Assembly: GCA_001574975.1 (NCBI GenBank)
Contig: KQ965778.1
Coordinates: 187,026 to 251,025, forward strand
Direction: 5' to 3'
DNA: 64,000 nucleotides
Source: Gonapodya prolifera JEL478
Lineage: Eukaryota > Monoblepharomycota > Monoblepharidomycetes > Monoblepharidales > Gonapodyaceae
Position 1 is the first letter of the stretch. Each line of letters begins with the position of its first letter. The position numbers and the translations under genes are program-made. This document shows positions 38,601 through 49,193 of this stretch, one piece after another. Below the pieces are notes generated by a model that was given only the letters and a program-made list of their open reading frames with translations, was not told the origin of the DNA and ran no database searches.

Positions 38601-41600
38601 ATGCACCGTACAGCCGAAACATCCCCGCATATCCCAGTAACGATGCTCAATCGGCAGCGGGACGTGGACCGCTCGGGTGCTCGTGGCGCCACCGCTAAAA
38701 TTGGGGAGGAGCGAGACCCGAGGACCGACGGGGAAGCGGGGCGGGCAGCATTTAGGGCCCAAAAAGGGGCTGCAGTAGGCGATAGCAGGAAGGCGGACCG
38801 GGATGGAGTCCCGCTGGATATCAACGTGAGTCGAATCTCTCGATGTTGTGTCATCCGAAGTGGACTAACAATGGGTAACTGCGGCGCCGGCAATGTGCGC
38901 AGCACTATAACTTAGGTGCAGTGATAGGGCGAGGCGGGTTTGGAGTTGTCCGTGAGGCGACGGTCGCGAGAGGACCGGCGAAAGGGCAGAAAGTCGCTGT
39001 GAAGATCGTGAGTGTCCTGGAGTCTCTGAAGCGGTGGAAACGAGAAGGCAAGGGGCGAAAGGACCCCTTCCGATGGCAAGTAACATCGGAAAGGGCACGA
39101 TTGGGGCAGGATATTCCCTACGAATTGGAGATTCGTGTTTGTGGAACGAACAAAGAACTGGATATAACCACGCGGCGGGGACCAATAGCACGATTGTACA
39201 GCTCTCTGAAACACTTGAACGGAATGGAAAAGATTCTGAGTGTACTTACTCGCGAGGGCTCGAACGGACTGGTACTACCAAGCTTCACCATGCATTCCGA
39301 AGATACCCGCCTCGACGCTCGCCCATCCCCCAACCGCCCACCGCGTCCGACAAGAAATTCTCGTGCACCGCTCGCTTGATCACCCCAACATTCTCCGCCT
39401 CCTCGCGCACTTTCGGGACTCGGTCCATTCTCCCTCCACCACTCCCGCGTCCCGCTCCAATGTCCCCGCGTCCTCCTCGCAGGGAGGAAACGTTTGCCTT
39501 ATCACAGAGCTCTGCCCCAACTCGGACTTATTCTCCCTCCTTCGAGATCGAGGTCTAATCCGCACGACCGCTTCTTCGCCCACTCCTTCCAAAGCCGAAT
39601 CTGACAGGGACAATGATCGAAATTTGGGGATGGATGAGGCGGAGGCGAGGTGGTGCGCGGAAGATATTGTCAGGGGCATCGCCTACCTCCATGGAGAGGT
39701 GAGTTTGTCGTGACAATCAGTCACTCCTGGGCGGAATGGGTGTTCTTCGACGTCACGGCCAACAAGTTGCTATTAGAAGAACTCAATGCGAAATGTCTTC
39801 TTGTCGGGGATAAAGACCCATCTTAATTAATCGATTTCTCCTAAAGGGCGTGATACACCGCGACCTAAAACTCTCCAACCTCCTTCTGGACGAGGATATG
39901 CACGTTGTAAGTCTGCTTCCTTTCTACTCTCGATTTCTCAGGTGCCTAAGCGTCAGTCTTTATCCTAATTTTTTACAATCGATGTACCGTCTCAGAAAAT
40001 CGGCGACTTCGGTCTCGCGGCACGGCTGGACCATCCCACCGCCGAACAACGAACTCTTTGCGGCACTCCGAACTACATATCCCCGTAAGTCACGCCGTTT
40101 CCACCTTGCCTCACAAGGCGTAACATCGTCCTTCCCCAGTGAAATCCTCTCCCGTCGTCCATACGGCCTCTCGTCCGATGCCTGGTCACTCGGATGCCTC
40201 TTCGCCACCCTCCTGACGGGTCGTCCCCCCTTTGAGACTTCGAGGGTCGGAAGCACCCTGGATAAGGTTGCTCGAGCCGAGTACGAGATGCCGGCCTGGG
40301 TTTCCCCAGAAGCAAGGGATTTGGTGGGGCTACTGTTGAGGAAGGTACGTGAAGCGCTATCCTGGCGGGTGCTGGATCCTGCTGAATGTCAAAGTTAATT
40401 CTATTTACTGCAGGACCCCTCCTCACGTCCCCCTGTCGCTTCCCTCCTGGAACACCCCTGGTTCGCAGCACATCTTCCACGCAGATCTCCCCACAAAGGC
40501 GCGCGTGTTCCCAGTCCTGCTTCGTACGGTATCCGTGGACAGGTGTCGCAACCTTCCAACCACCCTCGGAAAAGCGACTCATCGAAGCCTGCTGACTCTT
40601 CAGCTCCATCCCGCATGGCTCCCACGAATATGCGGAGAATCGCATCCGCCCCTTCCCGCGCTGCCGCCATTGCCGCCGTCGCTGCTACAAGCTCGACGGG
40701 CACGACGACGGATCACGACATTCCCAAATCTGCTGCTGTACCTCCCGCCACGACTCGACAGCGGCATGGCACTGTCACAGCAGCGCAACTTGGGCGTGCC
40801 GTATACACTGTTCGTAGCGACATCGGATCACAAACGCGCACCCCCACCCTGGCTCCCAAACCAACTGTCGAACTCTTGCCTGCATCGCGGACCTCTTTCG
40901 TGAATCCTTCACCAGAACCTCCTCTCCAGCCTCCTGTTGTTCCCATTTCCACGAGCTCCTTTTCGCGAAGTCAATCCGGTCGGAGTTTACCGTCACCCAT
41001 CCCTGTTCCCAGACCCGACAGTCCTCCGTCTCCACCACCACTCGCTGCAACACTGCAGACTACGTCGGCGCTTCCTCCACGGAGTGGACCTCCGCCGCAG
41101 ACGTCATTCTCGACAGCTCGTTTGAGACCGATCCGGCAACGTACTCGGCATTGTACCGTTGAAATCCGGAAGGGTGGGTGGGTTGTCGTGGAAGTGGAAG
41201 GAGCAAGAGAAGGCGGTTACGTTGAGATGGCTGTGTGTGTTTCGCCTGATTGGGAGGAGGTAAGACCGCGATCTTCTGTTTTTGCTGGGGCCTGATGTCT
41301 GATGACTGTATCTGCTGCATTGTCACCTCCAGGTTGCCGTTCTTCCTTCCTCATTGCTCCGCCCAGCTCCTCCCACCGACGCTCCCGAAATATCTTCCGA
41401 TTCTTGTCGTCCCTACGATCCTCTTGGACGGCGAGTATTGATTTATAGACCACCGCAGGAGGCCCCGGAAGAAGTGGGGCGGTGGGTGCGGTATGCGGGG
41501 AGATTTGTGGCACTGGTGAGGGGCAAGACGGCGAAGGTGGGCAATTTTATTGAGGTTGTCTTTTGTAGTCGTATACTGACATGACGCCATTGCAGGTGGT

Positions 41601-42501
41601 CCTTTACTCCCCCCATGCGAAGTGTGTGCTTTACGAGAACGACCCGCCAGACTTCTCTGCACAACTGCATCACCCTGCGCGGCACAATCGGATCGCGAAA
41701 GTCCACGTATCAACATCCGCTAAAACCGTAGCAGTTTACAGTGCGGACACTTCAATGCCACCCGAATCGTTCGAGGTGGACCTGTTGGCTCAATCTTTAC
41801 CAGCGGTCATTCCATCACATCTCAGCTCCCTGTTGCGACATACTAGGGAGTGCTTGCGCACGTGCCGTGATGTGGCAGCCTCCGCTGGTGCTGAAGCACG
41901 ATGGCCTGTTGTCATTAAGAGTTCTCGGTGTACGCCGAGCGCGGTATCAACTGGATCGGGTGCAGCGGCGGACAGAAGTGGAAGGCAGAGTCTTGGTGGA
42001 GTGAGCGCTGGAGTTACGGAAGAAGGCTCGCGGCATGGTGAGCTGGAAATGGGTGTGCGAACGCGACGGCTGGAAGGCGACAGGGATAGTGAGAGGACGC
42101 TGGGAGACACTGGCTCGGCGCGATCAGTTATTGGGCAATTCGGAGGTAGCGCTGGGTCGTATACCGGCGATCTAAGGGACGATAAAGGCAAGGCGAAACT
42201 GCAGCCTGTCATTGCACCCGCTGCGGACCCACCTGTTGCCCCATCTCGAGTTTCACATGCGTCCTCGGTGCCGCCTCTTACACATCGGCCTTTGCACCTT
42301 ACTGGGGTTGGCTGGTGTCTTCGCACTGGAGATGGCAAGTACTTGATGCTCTTCGATGACGGGACCACACTCAGGTTGGACGCGGGCACTCAGAGTGTGA
42401 CTTGGAGGGACGTAGATGGTGGTTGCGACGAGGAGCGGTATGAGATAAGCAAGAAGATGCCTGCAGAGGTGAAGGACAAGCTCAAGTATTTTGTCCAGTG
42501 A
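38601..42501 (+). CDS. PLK4: Polo-like kinase 4 (PLK4/SAK), centriole duplication
   Basis: PLK4 triggers procentriole assembly. The kinase domain is split over six or more exons: [15 protein letters not shown] (38921), [46 protein letters not shown] (39847; the LSNLLL after HRD is PLK4-like), [23 protein letters not shown] (split by an intron at 40083), [20 protein letters not shown] and HPWFAAHL. A long disordered linker follows. A cryptic polo-box region is likely at about 41130-41840 ([38 protein letters not shown]). The C-terminal polo box 3 is clear: [20 protein letters not shown] and [20 protein letters not shown], stop 42501. ATG 38601 is a guess: the first exon ([16 protein letters not shown]...) ends at GTGAGT near 38826, but its phase does not join cleanly to the kinase exon. 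Most non-flagellated fungi lack PLK4. Confidence 0.85.
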
Positions 42502-42931
42502 GTTGCCGCCTGGTTTGTTGATGTCATCGATAAGGGATTTAATTCTTTTTGTCAGATTTGTTCAAACTGACTCCTGATTGTCGCTTGTTATACCTTTCTT
42601 GTAAATTTTGTACATAGTGCTGAATGGGCTCAGGACTTGAGAAGATTCTTACTTTGCGACTTGTACATATTAGTAAATTGCGACCGTTCCAATTGCACGT
42701 GGAAACCCCGTGAGTTGTATCGCGACGTTCCAGGAAGACCACTCCCATGAACATCCTCCAGTAGTCTCCGAATGTTTAGACTCAAATATGAATAATCACA
42801 GGTACCACGTTGGCTGCGGTGTTGGCGGTTCATGCAAGGGAGGGGAACAAATCAAAAGACGATCAGACGTGGTGTTTACACTCGTGGGTTTGGATTGTTC
42901 GTCCGTCGAAGTGCCCGCAGTGCAGTTCCCG
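42502..42931. other. Intergenic region
   Basis: PLK4 3' UTR and spacer; no exon that I can support. Confidence 0.4.
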
Positions 42932-43213
42932 CTAATTAAGGTCTGATGCGATATAAGCACTCCTAATGTCAACCAGCTGGCACCTGGCACTGAGAACGCG
43001 GTCATCCCGTTTCGATTCCGCCCGGAGCGTCATCAGCTGATTTTGGAAGCGGCCGAGGATTCGGTGGGCGATGCTTACTGGTTCAGCGAAGACACGATGA
43101 AGACGCCGGTTGAGACCCTGTGTCGGAAGCGCCAGTCCCTCGGAGCACAGGTATCCAATCTGCACGATTATCTCGTCCGGTAGGTCGAGGTGGTTGAACG
43201 ATTCAGGCGCCAT
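42932..43213 (-). pseudogene. Truncated F-box-like start of an ankyrin-family gene
   Basis: ATG 43213 gives NHLDLPDEIIVQIGYLCSEG then LALPTQGLNRRLHRVFAEPV and AHRILGRF, closely similar to the start of the neighbouring gene at 44692 (LLDLSDEIIAHIGRLLPQRL; LNKRLHSIFADPV). The frame ends after about 94 codons and no ankyrin repeats follow. A 5' fragment left by tandem duplication. Confidence 0.55.
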
Positions 43214-43229
43214 GCTCGCCCTTGACTCG

Positions 43230-44692
43230 ACGATGTCTGGGAGGAACTGCTCCGATACGAGTTGATGCTCGCTGAATATATATCGATATCAAAATTTCCG
43301 TTTCTGGCAGCCTCGACGAAGGTCAAGGCATCTTGTTGGCGAACAAGAGTGCGGTCCAAACGTCTCGCAAGAAGAAGCTCAAGGGCTTTCAAATGGCCGC
43401 ATTCCGCCGCGGTAACGAGAGCGTTGTCCATTTCTTCAGTAGTGACTTGCTGTTCTAGCATAATCTCCAAAATGCTCATCTGTCTGGCTTTCACAGCGGC
43501 AGACAGACTCCCTCCATGAACACCGCTCCGCGATCGAGAAGAAGCTTCGCAACTTCGAAATGTCGCCCCTTCAGCGCGTTGAAGAGGGCGGAACCCTCTC
43601 CCTCCTGCCCACTTGGGTTTGCACCGGCGTCCAACCGCAACGATACAACATCCAGATGCCCACCACGTGCCGCCATCAGGAGCGCTTTATTGCTTTGCGA
43701 ACGGCAGGCAGTGTGCTCCATTTGCAAGTAATAGATTGCAAATGTCCACGTTACCTTATTGCGCCGCCAAAATGATGCACATGTCATCTCGAGCTCGGAC
43801 ATTCACACCATATCGAATCAAGATTTCAACTGCTTCTGGCATCTGGCGTTCTCAAGCAAAGATAATGGGCCTATCATCGTGGCTGGATATCGACGCCACC
43901 TTCAAAAAGCATTCGGATGACATCAAGATAACGATTGTAGCAAGCTGCCGCGAGGGCGTGTCCACCATAACGCTGCATGTCGAAACCACTTTCGATCAGA
44001 ATCTTGGCCGCCGTTGACTTGCCAAGGGTTGGGGCCATTATGAGAGCATGCCCTGCCCCTGCATTCGGGTCCGCTCAATGCTTCAACAACACACGGAGAA
44101 CCTCTTCATTTCTGCAATGCCCGGCTGCAAACCAGAGCGCTTGGTCATTTTCCAAGTGGACATTTGCTCCGTGCAATAACAGGAGATCCACAACTTCAAC
44201 GTGACCAGGATGTGCATACATGATTTGCGGGAGAGGGAACCACGAATGTCCAAAAATTGGACATCGGCTCCGAAGTCAAGTAAGGCTCTCACCACTTCCA
44301 CTTGTCCGAGTTCAGATGCCACCTTCAGCGCAACGTCCCAGTTCTCGTGCACAAACCCAGCTCTCGTCGCGCGTTCCAGCAAACATCGGGCGGCAGAAGG
44401 TCTATCATCTAGTGCGGCGACCCCGAGAAAGATCTCCCGCCTGAGGTGCCCTGATATCCACCAGCCGACAAAGGTGATCAAAAACCCGGTGATCCCTGAT
44501 TGCTTCAGCCTTGAACGAGCTCAGCGTGATGTGAAACAGGGTTCGCTGCGCAATGTTGACGGGGTCGGCGAATATACTGTGAAGGCGCTTATTGAGAGCC
44601 GTAGTGGGAAGGGCCAATCGTTGCGGCAACAGGCGGCCGATGTGCGCGATAATTTCATCGGAAAGGTCGAGGAGATTGAACCGCGCAGCCAT
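43230..44692 (-). pseudogene. F-box-like/ankyrin-repeat gene, broken
   Basis: ATG 44692 opens an F-box-like helix pair. Ankyrin repeats follow: WDVALKVASELGQVEVVRAL and LLDFGADV (near 44320), HVEVVDLLLLHGANVHLEND (44170, other frame), GHALAAACYNRYLDVIRMLF (43930), ALLMAARGGHLDVVSLRLDA and GANPSGQ (43670), ALKGRHFEVAKLLLDRGAVF (43560), ALVTAAECGHLKALELLLAR (43410). The pieces occupy different frames, with stops between (e.g. after RVLLKH near 44085), so the gene is not translatable as it stands without several introns or repairs. Repeats run in canonical order, suggesting an originally long ANK protein. It sits head-to-tail with the fragment at 43213. Confidence 0.65.
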
Positions 44693-44937
44693 CACCTCGC
44701 GGTAAGACGGCTAGCAATGCTGGAGCAATGGATGAGCGATATTGGTCGGCGATAGCCGAGAAACGCTGGAGGACCCACAAGAATCTGGTGTGTTTCGTTT
44801 GCTGTGGTCGTCATGTACACCAACAGTAATAAATATTAGTCTCTGTGCTCGGTGAATCCCAACATTCACATCGATTTTTCTAGTAGCTACAGTGATACGG
44901 TGATATGTCTCCATCTACAGCGCCGTTGCGATATCGA

Positions 44938-47900
44938 TCACTTCAACCGTTTGAAAACTGTGCACAAGGATCGACAAAGATTCAACACCGAAAGGTACTC
45001 ACAAAGCTTCAAAAAACCATAAGCTCACCGTACACGTACGCATCTTGCACGGGAGGATTCGTCGCATGGACCACCTTCTCGTCGTTGAACAGTACCCAAT
45101 TGCCCTCCTTCCACACGTGCGCCACGTAATGCCCCGCGTGTACGGATGAACCTTTGTGGTTAATGAACGACACGAGCTGGAACCGCGCTGGTAAAGTGTC
45201 CACATCTGAGGGAAGACACGTCGAAAAGAATAAGCAACGAGATGCAAACACCAGACAGCTCAATACGGGCGGCTCACCTGGTTCCACGGGAGCTGCAGGA
45301 GCAACAGAAGACGCTCCGTCATCGCCTGGATCATCGGGGTGGCTGAAGAGCCATTCCACGGCCCGTTCCGTGTTGTTACTCTGAGAACCGACATGAAGGT
45401 TTGTAACAGATTTTTCGATTATCGACACTTGAAATATATACTCACTGTTTCCCGCAATGCCTTTGTAGCCTGCGCTTTGCTAAACCCCATATCCATAAGC
45501 ATCGCCAAATCTCCCTCATTTACAGATGCTCCACCTGAAGCAGGAGCGGCATCAGGAATGGGATCGTCGATATCTAGAACGGTACGGGGACAGTATGCGA
45601 TAATGAGCACGAAGTGGAACGGTATTCCAAAAGGTCACGTACCGGGATCATCCATATGCCCAAACAGCCAGTTCATCGCAGCCTCAGGGTCGGCGTTCCC
45701 CGTCGCCAGGAGGGCCTTCTTGCACCGCACGTCCGGGAAGCCCATCGCCATCAGCTGCTCGAGCGCCGCTTGGTTGAACTGAGGACCCGAAGATGCCGCT
45801 TTGGATTTGACGCACGACGGTCAGATCGGGAAAACTCTAAAGTGACCTCAACCGGGGTCAATACAACAAGACACATACACGGCGAGGAGGGAGCTTCTGG
45901 AAGGATGGTTTCGCCGGGTCGCTTGCCCTCGCTCCGGTACGTCTCCATGTTGTATTCCTGAGGCACGACCAGGGGGATAGCTTGAACAGGTCAAAGGGGG
46001 ATGAGTCTCGGTAGGCAAACACCAGTAAGCAAGTGAGGCTCACTAAGCTTCTTGGGAACCCAGTTCTCGAACACGAACCGCGTCGCTTGCACGACCAAGT
46101 AGTCGGGGAATGTGACGAACCGCGTAACCCTTCAGCCAAAACCAACCCCGTTAGCCTCAACACGCCGCCGCCCGCTACAAAGGCAGCATTAAGCACTGCA
46201 ACGGTACTCACTTAGATGCAATACCCCTATGCCCATTGGGACACTCGAAGTGCACGTCCTCCTCCCCACACAACCTCGCCACGCACTCGTCCAACTGTAT
46301 CGGCTCGTACTCCACCACTTCCTTCCCGTCCTCCCCGATCTTCCTGGACAGCACCCGTGGCGGGACGGGCACGGTGATGGCCGAGTCGCGGGTCCGCTGG
46401 TACCGCACGCCGTGGCACGTGCGGCACTCCAGGCGCTGCTCGAGCTGGAAGTTGAATATGGTGGTAGGGTCGACGTTGTGTGAACGCTCGCGTTGTTGGA
46501 TTAGGCGGAGGAGGTGTTGGAGGAATTCGAAGGCGTCCTGGTAATCATTTGAACATTCGTCATGTGTCTGGTTCAGTTCTTCTTCGCGACACCACACCAC
46601 ACCACACCTGCTGCCTCATCGACGAAAACTCCACATGATCTTTGCCCGCCATCTCCTTGAACCCCCTGGGCGCCACACCCTCCTGCCCGTGCCCTTCCTC
46701 CTCGGCGGCGCCCTCTGGCGGATGCGAGTATCGCCCACTGAGCAGCCCGTCGGCCACCTTGGCCATCTGGCAGTGGAAGCACTCTCCCGGTCTCGTATGT
46801 GCGTGCGACGTGGTTGGGTGCGTGTAGGCGAGCTCGATGTACCGTTCGGCGAAGGGTTCGATGGAGAAGAGGGATTGGAGGACGGAAGCCATGTAGCAGC
46901 TAATGGGGTGAACGGTCAAGGGGCGAAGGGAAGGAGGTGGATATGGGAGAGACCATTACCTGTTACCCAAGTTCTTCAGCCCCGTGTATCCTGGCCCGAA
47001 GAGCGGTTCCAGAGCTTTCCCGTCCTCCGTCACCATCGAGAAATCAAACGCGAGGTTCTTCTCCAATTGCTTTGAGTTATCAAGGGCGTAATGTGTAAAC
47101 AAGCGGTGCGATTGGATCATGTACACCGACGGAACGCGAGCTTACCAGTTCCGCGACACTCTTCTCCGTCTTTGTCTGAGCCGCAACATCGATCCCGAAA
47201 CGTGACAGGTGTTTCGCCAGATGCGGGTCCAGCACGCCGTCGTCGTGGAGGTAACAATAGATATCTGTTGGGGGCACCGCGCAGATAGATTGCAACGTCT
47301 GATCCCTCGAAGCAATACACATAGACACCACCCACCAGCAGTCCCCTCAGGCGTAATAGTTCCCAGCTTAACCGCCAGGGGATGCATCGTGGCGGCATAA
47401 TGGTCCGACGCGTGGCCGTTCCCCCCACTCCCGTCGTACTGCCGCCGGCCGCACCCGAGGTTCCCGCACGTCAGGCACAGCCAGAGGTTGTTTGAGAGGT
47501 CGCAGAGAGAGCAGTGCGCTGATGGCAGCGGTGGGGAGGGGGAGCAGCAGGAGCAAGAGCAAGAGCGCACCAGCAGCGAAAGCGTCGAACTTCAACGGTT
47601 AGTGAGTAGAGCCGAGCAGCGATGTCCTCACCTCCTTCGGCAGACACTTTGCCCACACTCGATTCCTGCTCCAAGTGATCGCAGTGCTCACACGGCTTGA
47701 CTTCCTCCTCCCACGCCTTGATTTCCGACCGTTTGGCCGCGGAGAGAGAGGTCATGACGACGTCGGCGAGGCGGCGGAGCTGGCGTGATAGGAGACGCAA
47801 GTTTTTGTCAGATAACCATGAATGTGTACTACTAGGACACATAAAACGCACACGCGCAGGTCGGAATATGCGCTCCGCACTCTACCATACGCTTCGCGTG

Positions 47901-48835
47901 GAATCATTTGCCTCGGTCGGTGCTGTTGCGTCTGGGCACCGGGTTGGCTCCGCGAAAGAGTCCTTAGTCAGAACAGTCTTCGCTTCGCTCAGACAGCTCG
48001 GTCATCCATTCTTCGCACTTCAACCCTCGCGTCTCACTCCTTCAGCGAGCTCACTGCACTTGGCTTCCACCATCGCTCGACCCAACTCACCCCAGGAAAC
48101 TTGGCCTCATCCAACTCCACCGGCTCATCCTTCCCACACTCGCAGCAAACAAGCTTTGTATGCCAATCGTACATTTCCTCTTCAATCTCGACTTTTATCT
48201 CCAGCTTCGTCATCTTCTGTGGCGGTTCTTCTTCCTCGGCCGCCGGCCGCGGTTTAGGCACGCGGCGAACGTTTAGGGCCAGAGGGTGCCCGTGGAGGTG
48301 AGCGTGGGTCATGGCGTGCCTGCGGTCGGTATCGAGGCAGCCCCCGTTGAAGCAGTGCAGGCATACGCAGATTCCAGTGTCGAAGTCCTGAAAGTGAAGG
48401 GCAGAGCAGTAGTTTCGAATGGGATCGGATGGGTTCTAGGGGTGAATCCGGCCTGCCACTTACCTGGTTGTCAAAGCATTGTCTGTTGAAGTTTATTCGA
48501 CCGGTTTGAAGGTCAAAGGGCCCCAGAATGTGGTGAAAAGTGTCAACGATTGGATGTTGTTCCAATGTACTCGCCCTATCGGTCAACTCACGTGCACCTG
48601 CATCCCAATCAATCATCATCCAGCATTTTACGGTCCAAGAGGTGAAAACACGTCCGTCGCGGTGTCCGGTGTCCGATATCGGATTCAACGAAAGATGCAA
48701 AGTTGTTTGCGTAAGATATTCGCAACATTCAAAGCAGTGACGCAACACGGACTCGTCCTTGTACACGGGCGTGTTGAGCGACGGCGGCGCGAGTGTGGAC
48801 GCAAGAGACGTCGCGTGGGGGCAGGTGGTGGCCAT
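44938..48835 (-). CDS. UBP14: Ubiquitin-specific protease UBP14/USP5 (isopeptidase T)
   Basis: Disassembles unanchored polyubiquitin chains. ATG 48835 gives [21 protein letters not shown] first (cryptic) zf-UBP follows: [20 protein letters not shown] and [15 protein letters not shown]. Then come [20 protein letters not shown] and the ubiquitin-C-terminus-binding zf-[63 protein letters not shown]. The catalytic Cys box is [15 protein letters not shown] (46910) with [20 protein letters not shown]. Two UBA domains lie near 45750 ([20 protein letters not shown]) and 45520 ([18 protein letters not shown]). The His box is [20 protein letters not shown] (45160). The C-terminus is spliced to DAYVYVFKRLK with stop at 44938, matching the family YxYLFKR ending. 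Catalytic residues are intact. More than twelve exons. It is divergent from the secreted protein at 49194. Confidence 0.92.
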
Positions 48836-49193
48836 GGAAGTGCGGACTCCGCACAAGGAATGGTGGCAGTAGCTATCCGTAATTCTGCCGTTGGAAGTGA
48901 CAACTCGCAGCGTGAAAACCGAAATGAAATGCGCTAGGAATAGCGTAGTTGTATTTATTCGACTTTTCAAGCAATGGTTCGGACTTCAGTCGTGGGCACT
49001 ACTCTTCTTGCGTGACATTCAAATGACATCACGGCTTATACCGACTTGCGAAACAAATATTTAGCGTTAGATATTAGTTGGTGACTGCTTGAATTAATTT
49101 TCCTTCCATTTCTGGAAAGTTTATTCGGCGATTCCCCCATCCCGAGTCAGGGGTGCAATCTTGGCACCGATTTTTTTGGACGGGAAAGCATCA
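48836..49193. other. Shared divergent promoter region
   Basis: 358 bases between the starts of UBP14 and the secreted chitin-binding protein. No ORF; presumably promoters and 5' UTRs of both. Confidence 0.5.

Noticed and set aside
38601-42501. Polo kinase of the PLK1/Cdc5 type
   Set aside because: The activation and catalytic loops ([16 protein letters not shown]) and the single C-terminal polo box with long linker are PLK4-like.
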